This document shows, in pieces, positions 1 through 8,774 of a DNA stretch of 64,000 bases (within the stretch, counting starts at the first letter, position 1; every line of letters begins with the position of its first letter). A program made the translations under genes and the position numbers. The notes below the pieces were generated by a model. That model was not told the origin of the DNA and did not search any database. It was given only the letters and a program-made list of their open reading frames with translations. The DNA is from Longimicrobium sp. (GTDB lineage: Bacteria; Gemmatimonadota; Gemmatimonadetes; Longimicrobiales; Longimicrobiaceae). The stretch spans positions 17,300-81,299 of the forward strand of contig NZ_DASVSF010000098.1 of assembly GCF_036388275.1 (NCBI RefSeq). The letters run 5' to 3'.

Positions 1-1073
1 GAGAAGGTGATCGGGTGACGGTAGACCACCCGCACGCGGCCCTCGTCGTCGACGCGCACGGGGTCGGGGGTGCGCCCATGGGCGGCGCGGCACAGGGCGG
101 CGCCCAGCCAGTCCAGGCACCCCATGGCGGTGAACGGGTCGTTGATGGCCGGCGACAGCGCGCGGATGGCCACCTCGCTCAGCTGGTCGGCGGCAAACTC
201 CACGTCCTGCTCCGACGTCCGCTGCCATCCCAGCACGAAGCGGCTGCGGATGTCGCTTTCCCACCCCAGGTTCATGCGCTCCGCGGGCCACGCGCGCACC
301 AGCGGCATCCCCTCGGGCACGAACTTGCCCGGCCGCCGCTCGATCACCAGCAGCAGGTCGGCCCGCCGGGCGATCTCCACCAGCGCGTTCTCGTCCAGCG
401 CCTGCACGTAGCCGTCGGCGGTGCTTTCCACCACGGCCGCGTCGCGGTCGAACTCGTCGGGCAACCCGGGCGTGCGCTTCTCGGGCGGAATGCCGTTCTC
501 CGGCGCGAACTCGCGCTCCACCTCGTCGGCCAGGTCGCGCCCGATCACCGCCACCACGTTGGGTGCCTGGATGGAAACGGCCACGTGGTGGATGAAGTAG
601 ATCAGCACGCCCATGCTCAGCAGCCCCAGCGCCAGCCCCAGGGTGATGGAGATGGCCGGGACGAAGCGCCCGGACTCGTCCGCGCCGCGGATGGTGCGCA
701 GCACGAGCACGCAAAAGACGAACGTGGCGATGAAGGTGCCCAGCACGAACTGGTTGCCCGTATCGCGCATGAAGTTGTACAGGATGCGCGGCCCGAGCTG
801 CGTGCTGGCGAGCGATAGCGCGGCGATGGTGATGGAGAACGTCACCCCCGCCGTTCCGATCACCGAGCCCGCGACGACGCTGAGCATGGCCCGCGCGCCC
901 TCTGGCCCGCCGGAATAGATCCACCCGAGCTGGTCGACGAACCGGGCGGAAAGAAAGCGGTCCACCTGCACCAGCAGCACGGCTCCCACCCCCGCGAGCA
1001 CGGCCATGATCGTGGGGATGAACCAGTAGGTGGAGCGCAGCGTTTCGATCAGGTGCAGCAGCTTGAGCTTCAC
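1..1073 (-). CDS. DUF2254 family membrane protein (partial, C-terminus outside window)
   Basis: I read this frame from the reverse strand; it runs off the left edge, so only about the first 357 residues are present. It starts at a GTG (reading KLKLLHLIETLRS), which is the first start after an in-frame TGA 15 bases upstream. Four hydrophobic segments fall within the first ~180 residues (around residues 13-35, 60-85, 105-125 and 135-160). A soluble part follows with the motif LSPAINDPFTAMG, which I recognise as the signature of DUF2254 predicted membrane proteins. The function of the family is not established. No clear ribosome binding site is visible. Confidence 0.85.
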   Translation of the reverse strand, partial: MKLKLLHLIETLRSTYWFIPTIMAVLAGVGAVLLVQVDRFLSARFVDQLGWIYSGGPEGARAMLSVVAGSVIGTAGVTFSITIAALSLASTQLGPRILYNFMRDTGNQFVLGTFIATFVFCVLVLRTIRGADESGRFVPAISITLGLALGLLSMGVLIYFIHHVAVSIQAPNVVAVIGRDLADEVEREFAPENGIPPEKRTPGLPDEFDRDAAVVESTADGYVQALDENALVEIARRADLLLVIERRPGKFVPEGMPLVRAWPAERMNLGWESDIRSRFVLGWQRTSEQDVEFAADQLSEVAIRALSPAINDPFTAMGCLDWLGAALCRAAHGRTPDPVRVDDEGRVRVVYRHPITF

Positions 1074-1354
1074 GGCGTCGGCGGGTCAGGGTTCGCGCCG
1101 TTTCAACGCAAGCTCGGTTCCGGCAGCAACACAGGAAAGTGCGCTGAGTGCGGGAGTGCGGACCGGAGTGGGAGCGGGCGAGCGAATTCTCCCCTCTCCG
1201 CATGCGCAGCATGCGGGGAGGGGCCGGGGGAGGGGCCACCCCGGGGCATGCGCCGGCACCATCCGCAACGCGCCTGTCATCCCCGATGGCAGTTCGCGGC
1301 GGAAGGACTGGGATGGGGGGCGGCTGCGGCGACAGCCATGGACCAGCCCGTCCC
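1074..1354. repeat. Intergenic hairpin repeat mosaic
   Basis: No gene is seen here. It holds short GAGTGCGGGAGTGCGG octamer units (about 1145-1162). These are followed by a strong hairpin at about 1191-1222 (CCCCTCTCCGCATGC / GCATGCGGGGAGGGG) with a GGCCGGGGGAGGGG tail. A degenerate GGAAGGACTGGGATGGGGG unit lies near 1300-1320. The same families recur between genes across the window. The region could act as terminator for the upstream minus-strand protease gene. Confidence 0.7.
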
Positions 1355-2800
1355 TCAGCTCCCCAGCATGAACTGGGTGGCGGCCAGCCGGCCTTCGCGC
1401 TCCACGTACATCACCACGCCGGTCCCCGTCAGCTGCCCCAGCATGCGCGCGGCCTCTTCGGCGGTGGAAACGCGCACGCGGTTGATCTGCAGGATCAGGT
1501 CGCCCTCCCTCAGCCCCAGCTGCCGCGCCGCGTCGGACAGGCCCACGATCAGCGCGCCCTGCTCGCTCTGCAGGCCGCGCTCGGCGCGGATGGCCGGAGT
1601 GAGCGTCACCAGCTGGAAGTCGCGCAGCGCCTGGATGCGCTCCGCGCCCATCGACGGCAGGTCTCCCGGCTGCACGCGGATCGTGCGCTCGCGTCCACCT
1701 TCCATCACCCGCACCTCCAGCGGCTCGCCGTACGCCGCGTTCAGCAGCCCCGCCTGCCAGTCCAGCGGCGTGCGGATGCGCTTGGCGCCGATGGACACCA
1801 CGCGCATCCCCCGCCGCAGCCCGGCGCGCTCGGCGGGCGAGCCCGCGACCACCTGGGAAATGCGCACCTCGGCCAGGCGGCGCGGCCCCTCGGCGCGCAC
1901 GGCCTCGACGTCGGCGCCGATCCAGGCGCGGCGGTAGCGGCCGTCGTCCGCCAGGTCCAGCGCAATCCGGCGCGCGCGGTTGATGGGGATGGCGAAGCCC
2001 AGTCCCTCGCTGCCGCCGGTGCTGGAAAGGATCGACGAGTTCACGCCCACCACCTCGCCCAGCGCGTTCACCAGAGCCCCGCCCGAGTTGCCGGGGTTGA
2101 TGGAGGCGTCGGTCTGGATGAGGTCCAGCGACACGCTGCGCTGCCCGCCGGCACCCCCGATGTTGCGCCCCACCGCGCTGACCACCCCCGCGCTGACGGA
2201 GGGTTCCGGGTTGCTGAGCAGGAATCCGAACGGGTTGCCGATGGCGATAACCCACTCGCCGATCATCAGCCCGTCGCTGTTGCCCAGCGGCGCCACGGGC
2301 AGCCCGCGCCCGCCCCGGATGCGCAGCAGCGCCAGGTCGTTCACCTCGTCGGCGCCCACCACGTCGGCGTCGAATTCGCGGCCATCGGGAAGCGTCACCA
2401 TCACCTCGGAGGCGGCGCGCACCACGTGCTCGTTGGTGATCACCAGACCCTCGGGGGTGATGATGAACCCCGAGCCCAAGCCCGCCACCTCCCGCTCGGC
2501 GCCGGGCGGAATCATCATCTCTTCCCACATGCTGCGCGGCACCACGCGCTCGCGCCGCAGCACGTTCACGCTCACCACCGCCGGCGCCACGCGCTCGGCC
2601 GCGGCCACGATGGCGGTGCGCCGAGCCTCCTGCACGGCACTTCCGAGCCGGGCCGCCTCCACCGGGCGGGCCGGGGGCGGCTCGCGCAGCACGGCCAAGC
2701 CGTCTTCCCGGGCCACCGGCTCGTTGGCGCTGGCGCCTCCCCCGCACGCGGCGGCGAGCGGCAGGATCAGGAGTGCCGGGATCAGCGACTTGCGAGACAT
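1355..2800 (-). CDS. HtrA/DegP-like trypsin-type serine protease, lipoprotein, PDZ-containing
   Basis: A 481-residue secreted protease of the DegP/DegS/HtrA family. From the chosen ATG the protein starts with a lipoprotein signal (ALLILPLAAAC, lipid-modified Cys19). The trypsin-like domain spans about residues 60-270. The catalytic triad is visible: His125 in TNEHVV, Asp155 in NDLALLR and Ser239 in NPGNSGGAL. PDZ-like regions follow at about 290-380 (SPAERAGLRRGMRV) and 405-475 (ARQLGLREGDLILQINRV). An upstream in-frame ATG 20 codons earlier would bury the signal peptide, so it was rejected. The likely role is envelope protein quality control at the periplasmic face. Confidence 0.93.
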   Translation of the reverse strand: MSRKSLIPALLILPLAAACGGGASANEPVAREDGLAVLREPPPARPVEAARLGSAVQEARRTAIVAAAERVAPAVVSVNVLRRERVVPRSMWEEMMIPPGAEREVAGLGSGFIITPEGLVITNEHVVRAASEVMVTLPDGREFDADVVGADEVNDLALLRIRGGRGLPVAPLGNSDGLMIGEWVIAIGNPFGFLLSNPEPSVSAGVVSAVGRNIGGAGGQRSVSLDLIQTDASINPGNSGGALVNALGEVVGVNSSILSSTGGSEGLGFAIPINRARRIALDLADDGRYRRAWIGADVEAVRAEGPRRLAEVRISQVVAGSPAERAGLRRGMRVVSIGAKRIRTPLDWQAGLLNAAYGEPLEVRVMEGGRERTIRVQPGDLPSMGAERIQALRDFQLVTLTPAIRAERGLQSEQGALIVGLSDAARQLGLREGDLILQINRVRVSTAEEAARMLGQLTGTGVVMYVEREGRLAATQFMLGS

Positions 2801-2860
2801 TCGGTCAGGTAGATAGGGAGATTCGGAGGGCTCCACGCGTTGGCGCGACGATGTACCCAC

Positions 2861-3568
2861 GCAGGCCGGCGAGGTTCGCGCCGCCGCCGGATGTGCCGAG
2901 CCAAGTCCGGGATCCAGGCGCGGGTGAACCCGCGGCTGGAACAGCGGAAAGCCCCGCTTCGGGCCGCTGTCGCGACCGCTCGGGGCTTCACCTGCACGTA
3001 CACGGGACCCGCCCCCGCCCCACGGGTGTCATCCCGATGGAGCGGCCCCGGCGAGCCTTCCCACGCACCGCAATCGGCAGCGACTGAGGGATCCGCCACA
3101 CACTTCCGGTCGTGCACCGGCCCATCCGCACACCGTCGCCTGGTGCGAGACCCGGACGCGCCACCCGGATCTCCCCCACACCGAAGCAAGCCAGTCCGCG
3201 CAGGCGGACTTCGTGTATTTGTTGCAGCGAATTCATTCGCCCGTGCCGCCCCTCAGCCGGTCCGAGTCCCAGGGGTCTGTGACCGCTGCCGCGCCCGGGC
3301 TGGTTCGTGCCCCAGGCTAGATCCTTCGGCCCGCGAAGGACGATTTGCGGGCCGGTGCGGTGGGCTTGGGCCTGAATAGAAAAAGTCCAGTTCGTCCAAA
3401 TCATAAACGGCGCCCGCGAGCCCTTTTCATCCCTCAGGGTCGGCCGGAGGACGGGGAAAGACTCAGGATGACAGGGTGTGGGCGTGTGGGCCAAGGGGAG
3501 GCGCGCGTGGTTCCCCCCTCTCCGCACGGCAGTACCGTGCGGGGAGGGGCCGGGGGAGGGGCGCCCCC
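2861..3568. repeat. Intergenic repeat mosaic (about 700 bases, no gene)
   Basis: No credible gene; the frames here are short and match no family I know. Three dispersed repeat units are recognisable. At 3190-3241 is an inverted copy of the AGTCCGC/GCGGACT plus GCGAATTCATTCGC element. At about 3280-3440 is an inverted copy of the TGTCATCCTGAGG...GGATCTAGC element (reading GCTAGATCCTTCGGCCCGCGAAGG). At about 3513-3568 is the CCCCTCTCCGCACGG / CCGTGCGGGGAGGGG hairpin with its GGCCGGGGGAGGGG tail. Confidence 0.7.
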
Positions 3569-4159
3569 TCAGAAGAACTGCTGCTCCTTGGCGTTCTTGC
3601 GCGTCAGGGGCACCACCACGCTGTCGCCGCGCACCGAAACGGGCAGGTTCCACTCCAGCGTGGTCTCCGGAAGCACGTAGGTGGCGTAGATCCAGAACCG
3701 CCCCTCGTCGGCCGGGATGGCGGCGTGCCCCCGCGCGTCCGTCGTATCGGAGGCGGCGGTCTCGGCCAGCTCGCTTTCCTTCATGCGCGCCACGCTGTCG
3801 AACGGCGCGAACACGCGCTGCCTCCACTGGGTCCGCGCGGCGCGGATGCTGTCGATCCGGGCCCGCAGCACCGTCCGCAGCGCCACGTTTGCGCTCGACG
3901 CCGAGTCGCCCGGAACCACCGGCGCGGCGTTCAGGCGCTCAAGTTGCTGTACGAGGTCTGCCGGGATGGTGGGCTCCGGCTCGTCGGACGCGCGGGCCAG
4001 TGAATCCATCAGGGCCTTGCGGTCGTACGGCAGCAGGTAAACGGGCATGTCCACGATCGGCTCGCCGCCTTCGGCGAGCGCCGCGCGGACGACCACCTTC
4101 GAATCGCTGCATCCGGCGGCCGTCACGCAGACGGCCAGAAACAGCAGCGCACGTTTCAT
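3569..4159 (-). CDS. Hypothetical lipoprotein
   Basis: A 196-residue protein of unknown function. The start ATG gives a classical lipoprotein signal (KRALLFLAVCVTAAGC, Cys17) and has GGAG seven bases upstream. The mature part contains a charged, probably helical middle with several Glu/Arg/Ala segments, then a C-terminal part (GRFWIYATYVLPETTLEWNLPVSV) that looks like beta structure. I do not recognise a family. It is divergent from the TPM-domain gene, with only 18 bases between the two start codons. Confidence 0.75.
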   Translation of the reverse strand: MKRALLFLAVCVTAAGCSDSKVVVRAALAEGGEPIVDMPVYLLPYDRKALMDSLARASDEPEPTIPADLVQQLERLNAAPVVPGDSASSANVALRTVLRARIDSIRAARTQWRQRVFAPFDSVARMKESELAETAASDTTDARGHAAIPADEGRFWIYATYVLPETTLEWNLPVSVRGDSVVVPLTRKNAKEQQFF

Positions 4160-4177
4160 CCACGGGCTCCGGGAGGA

Positions 4178-5071
4178 ATGGGACGGCTCAGGAACGCGCT
4201 GGAACGTAGGCCCCGCCTGCGTGTCCGGCAACGCCAGCGTGCGCAAGCGCCGCGCCGGATCGTTACGCTGCTGCTCGCATGGGCGCTGGCCCTGGTGTGC
4301 GGGCCCGCCGCCGCGCAGCTGCAGCTGCCCCGTCCGGTGGGCTACGTCAACGACTTCGCCAACGCCATCCCGGCGCAGGACGAGGAGCGCATCGCCGCCG
4401 TCATCGACGAGGTGCGCGCCCGCTCCGGCGGGGAGATCGTGGTCGTCACCCTCCCCTCGCTGCAGGGCCGCACGGCCGCCGAGGTGGGGCTGCAGATCGG
4501 CCGCGAGTGGCGCATCGGCGCCAAGGGCGAGCCCGGCGACCGCGCCCGAAACACCGGGGCCGTGGTGCTCGTATCCATCCAGGACCGCAAGTGGCGGGTG
4601 GAGACGGGGCTGGGCACCAACACCTTCATCACCGCGGCCGAGGCGGGACGCATCGGGCGCGACCTGATGGTGCCCCAGCTGCAGGCCGGCAACGTGGGCG
4701 AGGGGATCCTCCTCGCCGTGCGCGGGGTGGCGCAGGAGTACGCCGAGGCGTTCAATTTCCAGCTGACGGGCGGCGCTCCGCCCGCGCCGCAGCCCCAGGA
4801 GCGCCAGACCGGGCGGCGGCAGGGCGGGGGAGGGGGCGGCTTCTTCATCGTCATGATCATCATCGTCTTCTTCATCCTCGCCAGCCGCGGGGGCGGAGGG
4901 GGCGGCCGGCGGCGCAGGGGCGGCTTCGGGATGCCGGTCATCATCCCCTTTCCCATGGGCGGCGGCGGATGGGGCGGCGGTGGCGGCTTCGGTGGGGGTG
5001 GTGGCGGAGGATTCGGTGGATTCGGCGGTGGGGGTGGATTCGGGGGCGGCGGCGCGGGAGGAGACTGGTGA
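4178..5071 (+). CDS. TPM-domain (Psb32/YgcG-like) secreted protein with Gly-rich C-terminus
   Basis: A 297-residue protein. A basic N-terminal stretch precedes a hydrophobic signal segment (residues ~28-47, ending GPAAAQ). The TPM domain covers about residues 50-180 (VGYVNDFANAIPAQDEERI, SGGEIVVVTLPS, RKWRVETGLG). A transmembrane segment (FFIVMIIIVFFILAS) follows, then a tail built almost only of Gly, Phe and Trp. TPM proteins of this shape are common next to LemA, as here two genes downstream; their biochemical role is uncertain. The start is uncertain because the N-terminal region before the signal is unusually long and its start codon lies 18 bases from that of the divergent lipoprotein gene. 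Confidence 0.85.
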   Translation: MGRLRNALERRPRLRVRQRQRAQAPRRIVTLLLAWALALVCGPAAAQLQLPRPVGYVNDFANAIPAQDEERIAAVIDEVRARSGGEIVVVTLPSLQGRTAAEVGLQIGREWRIGAKGEPGDRARNTGAVVLVSIQDRKWRVETGLGTNTFITAAEAGRIGRDLMVPQLQAGNVGEGILLAVRGVAQEYAEAFNFQLTGGAPPAPQPQERQTGRRQGGGGGGFFIVMIIIVFFILASRGGGGGGRRRRGGFGMPVIIPFPMGGGGWGGGGGFGGGGGGGFGGFGGGGGFGGGGAGGDW

Positions 5072-5826
5072 CGAGGAACGTGGGAGAGATGCCGCCGGAG
5101 CTGCGGCGCGCTCAGGAGCTGGCGTGGCAGCTGGAGGCGATTTTCGAGGCCGACCTGGTGTCGGCGGTGCTGTACGGCTCGGCGGCGCGGGGCGAGTACC
5201 GCCCCGGCGTGTCGGATCTGAACGTGCTGGTGCTGCTGCGCGACGTGTCGCCGGCCACGCTGCGGCGCGCGTCGCAGGCGGCGCGGGCGTGGGTGGCGGA
5301 GCGCAACCCGCCGCCGCTGGTGATGTCGGTGGACGAGTGGCGCCGGTCGGCCGACGTGTGGGCCATCGAGCTGGCCGACATCCAGGACGCCAACATCCGG
5401 CTCTCGGGCGCGGACCCCTTCGAAGGCATCACCATCCGCCCCGAAGACCTGCGCCTGCAGTGCGAGCGCGAGCTGAAGGGCAAGCAGATCCAGCTCCGGG
5501 AACGCTACCTGCTCCTGGCGGCCGACCCGAACGAGCTGGCCGATGTGGTGATGCGGTCGTTCAGCACCTTTCTGGTGCTCTTCCGCACGGTGCTGCGGCT
5601 GAGCGGCGAGCCCGGCGTGCGCGACGCGGAAACGGTGGTGCAGCGGGTGGCGGACCAGGTGGGCTTCAGCCCGGGGCCGCTGCTGGAGATCCACCGGGCC
5701 CGGACGAGCGGCGGAAAGCTGCGCGCCGAGGCCGACTCACCGCTGGTGGTGGGATACCTGGACGCCGTGTCGCGCGTGGTGAACCACGTGGACCGGCTGG
5801 TGCACGGCGATGGCGCCCGTGCCTGA
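5068..5826 (+). CDS. Nucleotidyltransferase-domain protein
   Basis: A 252-residue protein starting at GTG, with GGGAGGAG five bases upstream; it overlaps the TPM stop by four bases (GTGA). In-frame alternatives are GTG 5080 and ATG 5089. The N-terminal part has the Pol-beta-type nucleotidyltransferase signature (VLYGSAARGEYRPGVSDLNVL, residues ~34-54). Family members usually have a D-x-D pair after the Ser. Here Asp50 is present, but the second position is Asn52, so activity is doubtful. The rest is helical and unassigned. Its place between TPM and lemA suggests co-expression with an envelope-associated module; substrate unknown. Confidence 0.85.
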   Translation: MTRNVGEMPPELRRAQELAWQLEAIFEADLVSAVLYGSAARGEYRPGVSDLNVLVLLRDVSPATLRRASQAARAWVAERNPPPLVMSVDEWRRSADVWAIELADIQDANIRLSGADPFEGITIRPEDLRLQCERELKGKQIQLRERYLLLAADPNELADVVMRSFSTFLVLFRTVLRLSGEPGVRDAETVVQRVADQVGFSPGPLLEIHRARTSGGKLRAEADSPLVVGYLDAVSRVVNHVDRLVHGDGARA

Positions 5827-5866
5827 CGAAACATCGAGAACCGACCCCGCTTTCCGGAGGATAGTC

Positions 5867-6490
5867 ATGAGGGTGATGAAGACGGCGATGGTGCTGGGCC
5901 TTGCCCTGTCGCTGGGCGGCTGCGGGTACAACCGCATCCAGGAGCTGGACGAATCCACCGAGCGCGCCAAGGCCGACATCGGCGTGGCGCTGCAGAACCG
6001 CAACCAGCTGATCCCCAACCTGGTGGCCACCGTAAAGGGCGCCGCCGAGTTCGAGCGGGGCACCTTCAGCGACGTGGCCGCGGCGCGCGCGGGGCAGCAG
6101 CGCGTGGCCGCCACCGAGCAGCAGCTGTCGCAGTCGCGCCAGCAGCTTTCCCAGGCCGTGCAGGGGGGCAACGTGAAGCAGATCGAGGCGGCCGACGCGG
6201 CGGTCACCCGCAGCATCGGCACGTACCTGAACATCGCGGTCGAGGCGTACCCGCAGCTGCGCGCCACGCAGAACTTCCAGGCGCTGCAGGACCAGCTGGC
6301 CGAGAGCGAGAACCAGATCGCCGTCGCCCGGCGCGACTACAACCAGTCGGTGCAGACGTACAACACGTACATCCGCAAGTTTCCCACGGTGATCACCGCG
6401 CGGATGAGCGGCGCGCAGCGCAAGGAGCCCTACACGGCCCCCGCCAACGCCGACCAGACGCCCACGGTGGATTTCGGCGCCGGCAAGTAG
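5867..6490 (+). CDS. lemA: LemA family protein
   Basis: A 207-residue LemA protein. ATG 5867 is preceded by GGAGG with good spacing. The N-terminal segment ends LALSLGGC, which would make it a lipoprotein (Cys19) rather than a plain anchored protein. The conserved LemA core follows: YNRIQELDE, then RNQLIPNLVATVKG, a long coiled, Gln-rich helix region (residues ~75-130) and the ending YNTYIRKFPTVI. LemA proteins are membrane-associated helical-bundle proteins of poorly defined function that often pair with TPM-domain proteins; that partner is two genes upstream in the same operon. Confidence 0.93.
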   Translation: MRVMKTAMVLGLALSLGGCGYNRIQELDESTERAKADIGVALQNRNQLIPNLVATVKGAAEFERGTFSDVAAARAGQQRVAATEQQLSQSRQQLSQAVQGGNVKQIEAADAAVTRSIGTYLNIAVEAYPQLRATQNFQALQDQLAESENQIAVARRDYNQSVQTYNTYIRKFPTVITARMSGAQRKEPYTAPANADQTPTVDFGAGK

Positions 6491-6508
6491 CGGAGGACGG
6501 GATCGCGG

Positions 6509-6540
6509 GGAGCCAGCGGGGGATCGCCTCCGCTGGCTCC
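6509..6540 (+). terminator. Hairpin after lemA
   Basis: An 11-bp perfect stem (GGAGCCAGCGG at 6509-6519, CCGCTGGCTCC at 6530-6540) with a 10-base loop begins 19 bases after the lemA stop. There is no U-tract, so it may be an attenuated terminator or an RNA 3' end stabiliser. Confidence 0.55.
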
Positions 6541-6596
6541 TCGTGCATTCAGCGCCGGCTGGGTGGTACCTCGTGAGCTCGCCGAAGCCCCGGCAC

Positions 6597-6653
6597 TGGG
6601 GCGAATGAATTCGCGGCAACCACGGCCCGAAGTCCGCCTTCGCGGACTGCACG
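6597..6653 (+). repeat. Dispersed double-hairpin repeat, copy
   Basis: The unit GCGAATGAATTCGC-GGCAACCACGGCCCG-AAGTCCGCCTTCGCGGACT contains two palindromes. Similar units lie at about 3190, 28500, 40757, 42445, 54083 and 54537. This copy sits in the gap between lemA and the L,D-transpeptidase gene. Confidence 0.75.
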
Positions 6654-6783
6654 CGTGGTCTTCGCGCGCAGACACCTCCGCGCCGCGGTGTCGCGCTGGC
6701 GCAGGGGTTGCAACCTGCCGGCCCGATTGCGCCCGCCGCATGGGGGCCAAAGCATGTGCAGAGAACGATCAGGCGATAGAGGC

Positions 6784-7935
6784 ATGAGCTTTTCCATCCT
6801 GTCGCGCGTGGCGGTTCCGCTCGCGACGGTGCTGCTGGCCGGCTGCTCGGTGTTCGGCGTGCCGCGGGCGGAGCGCCCGGCGCCCGAAGACCCGCGCGTC
6901 GCCGCGCCCCCGCCCGACCAGCCGCCGGTTCGGCGCGACCTGAAGTACGTCGTCGTCGACGTGGACGTCAACGAGCTGCGCTTCATGGACGGCGAGCGGG
7001 TGCTGTGGAAGGCGCCCGTGGGCACGGGCACGGGGTTCCGGCTGACGACGGGGAGCCGCGAGTACCAGTTCGACACCCCCAGCGGCACCATGTACGTGCA
7101 GTTCAAGGAGCAGAACCCCACCTGGTTCATCCCGGACTGGTGGTTCGTCGAGAACAAGCGCCCGGTGCCGCCCCTGGATTCGCCCGAGCGGCGGCAGGAG
7201 GGCGGGCTGGGCGCCGCGGCGGTGTACCTGGGCAACGAGCTGGCCATCCACGGCACCGACAAGCCCGAGCTGTTGGGCCGCCGGGTGTCGCACGGCTGCA
7301 TCCGCCTGAGCAACGCCAACGCGTTGCGCCTGTACCACAACGTGCAGGTGGGCACGCCGGTGGTGATCGTGGGGACGGCGCCGGTGCTGGGCGAGCAGCC
7401 CGACAGCGTGGCGGCGTTCACCCGCGCCGCGCGCCGCACCCGTCCCGCCGCCAACCCGCTGGCCCGGGTGTCGACCGCCAACCTGCTGACGCGGCTGGAC
7501 CGCGAGCTGGCGGCATCGTCGGACACGGCCTCTTCCTGGGCGTTCACGGCGCACACGCTGCTGGGCCGCGGCCTGGCGGAGGACGCCGTGGCGCTGCGCG
7601 GGCTGCTGTCGCGCGCCGGGGCCCCGCGAAACGAGGCGCGGCGCGAGGAGTACGCCACGTTTCTGGCGGACGCGTTCTCGCGCGGGTCGCTGCGGGTGAC
7701 GGTAAGCCTCAACCGCATCGGCGCCGAGGAGCGCGACCGCGCGGCGGAGGCCATCGTGGAGGCGACGATGGAGATGTGGCACGGCTCGCTGGACGAGGTG
7801 ACCACGCCGTGGCCCACGAAGCGGGTGCCGCGCGAGCGGCTGGGGCCCGAGGGGCAGGCCGGGTGGCTGGCCATCCAGGGGGCCGAGCAGGCGTACCGCG
7901 CCCGCTATCGCACGCGCACGGCGCGGGGGAGCTGA
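6784..7935 (+). CDS. L,D-transpeptidase (YkuD domain) lipoprotein
   Basis: A 383-residue lipoprotein (signal LATVLLAGC, Cys21). The YkuD catalytic domain spans about residues 53-195, with His156 in AIHGTD and the active-site motif SHGCIRLSN (His170, Cys172). Such enzymes form 3-3 cross-links in peptidoglycan or anchor proteins to it. The C-terminal ~170 residues, after the domain, are helical and unassigned. Its stop codon directly abuts the start of the PHP-domain gene. Confidence 0.93.
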   Translation: MSFSILSRVAVPLATVLLAGCSVFGVPRAERPAPEDPRVAAPPPDQPPVRRDLKYVVVDVDVNELRFMDGERVLWKAPVGTGTGFRLTTGSREYQFDTPSGTMYVQFKEQNPTWFIPDWWFVENKRPVPPLDSPERRQEGGLGAAAVYLGNELAIHGTDKPELLGRRVSHGCIRLSNANALRLYHNVQVGTPVVIVGTAPVLGEQPDSVAAFTRAARRTRPAANPLARVSTANLLTRLDRELAASSDTASSWAFTAHTLLGRGLAEDAVALRGLLSRAGAPRNEARREEYATFLADAFSRGSLRVTVSLNRIGAEERDRAAEAIVEATMEMWHGSLDEVTTPWPTKRVPRERLGPEGQAGWLAIQGAEQAYRARYRTRTARGS

Positions 7936-8712
7936 ATGCCGGGGGACATGGGCCATTCGCTGATCGGCACGCAGGACCTCCATTCGCACACCACGTTTTC
8001 CGACGGCGACCTGCCGCTGGAGCGCGTTGTGGAGCTGGCGCGGGAGCGCGGCGTGCAGATCGGCATCGCCGACCACATCTCGCGGCGCAACACGGACCGG
8101 TTCGTGGCGACCGAGGCGGCGCTGCGGCGCTACCAGGACGCGCTCGAAGACGTGCCCGTGTTCCGCTCGGGCGAGTTCTGCTGGTGCGACGACTTCATCC
8201 AGGAGCTTCCCCAGGAGCTGCTGGACCGCTTCGACTACCGCATCGGCAGCAACCACGGCTTTCCGCTTCCGGGCGGGGGGATGGGCTCGCCCTGGTGGCA
8301 GACCCTGCCCGAGCCGTGGAACCGGCAGCCGCAGGAGTTGATGGACGTGATGGTGAGCGAGCTGTGCCGGATGGTGCGCACCATGCCCATCCACATCGCG
8401 GCGCACAGCACGCTCACGCCGCCGGCGCTGTACGAGCTGGAATCGGAGGTGGGGGTGTGGTGGACGGACGAGCGGGAAGACCGCTACGTAGAGGCGCTGG
8501 CGGAAAGCGGGGTGGCGCTGGAGATCAGCAACCGCTACCGTCTGCCGCACGACCGGCTGCTGCGCAAGGCGGCGCAGGCGGGGGTGCGCTTCTCGCTGGG
8601 AAGCGACGGGCACACCGAGAAGCAGGTGGCCCGGCTGGAGTGGGCCGCCGACGCGGCGCGGCGGGCAGGCTTCGGCGAGGCCCAGCTGTTCGTCGCCGAG
8701 CGGCGACGTTGA
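7936..8712 (+). CDS. PHP-domain metal-dependent phosphoesterase
   Basis: A 258-residue PHP-fold protein whose ATG follows immediately on the upstream stop; GGGGGAG lies five bases upstream. Metal-binding motifs of the fold are visible: DLHSHTTFSDG (residues ~14-24), IADHIS, IGSNHGF, HIAAHS and SLGSDGHTE near the end. PHP proteins cleave phosphoester bonds, as in histidinol-phosphatase and polymerase-associated PHP domains. The substrate cannot be named from sequence. Co-transcription with the L,D-transpeptidase is likely. Confidence 0.9.
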   Translation: MPGDMGHSLIGTQDLHSHTTFSDGDLPLERVVELARERGVQIGIADHISRRNTDRFVATEAALRRYQDALEDVPVFRSGEFCWCDDFIQELPQELLDRFDYRIGSNHGFPLPGGGMGSPWWQTLPEPWNRQPQELMDVMVSELCRMVRTMPIHIAAHSTLTPPALYELESEVGVWWTDEREDRYVEALAESGVALEISNRYRLPHDRLLRKAAQAGVRFSLGSDGHTEKQVARLEWAADAARRAGFGEAQLFVAERRR

Positions 8713-8774
8713 TGTGGCACCAGGGGTTCTGATCGATACGCGGGCTGACGAAGACCACACGGGGAGAGGGACGA

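Noticed and set aside
1086..2747. Long Arg/Gly-rich frame antisense or frame-shifted within the HtrA-like gene
   Set aside because: It is a shadow of the protease gene; composition is that expected from shifted GC-rich codons and no family motif is present.
2988..3827. 279-codon minus-strand frame across the 2.9-3.6 kb repeat region
   Set aside because: It runs through dispersed repeats and into the lipoprotein gene in another frame, with no recognisable domain.
4342..5694. 450-codon minus-strand frame with a Pro-rich stretch opposite the TPM and nucleotidyltransferase genes
   Set aside because: The Pro run is the complement of the Gly-rich tail of the TPM protein; both plus-strand genes have clear families.
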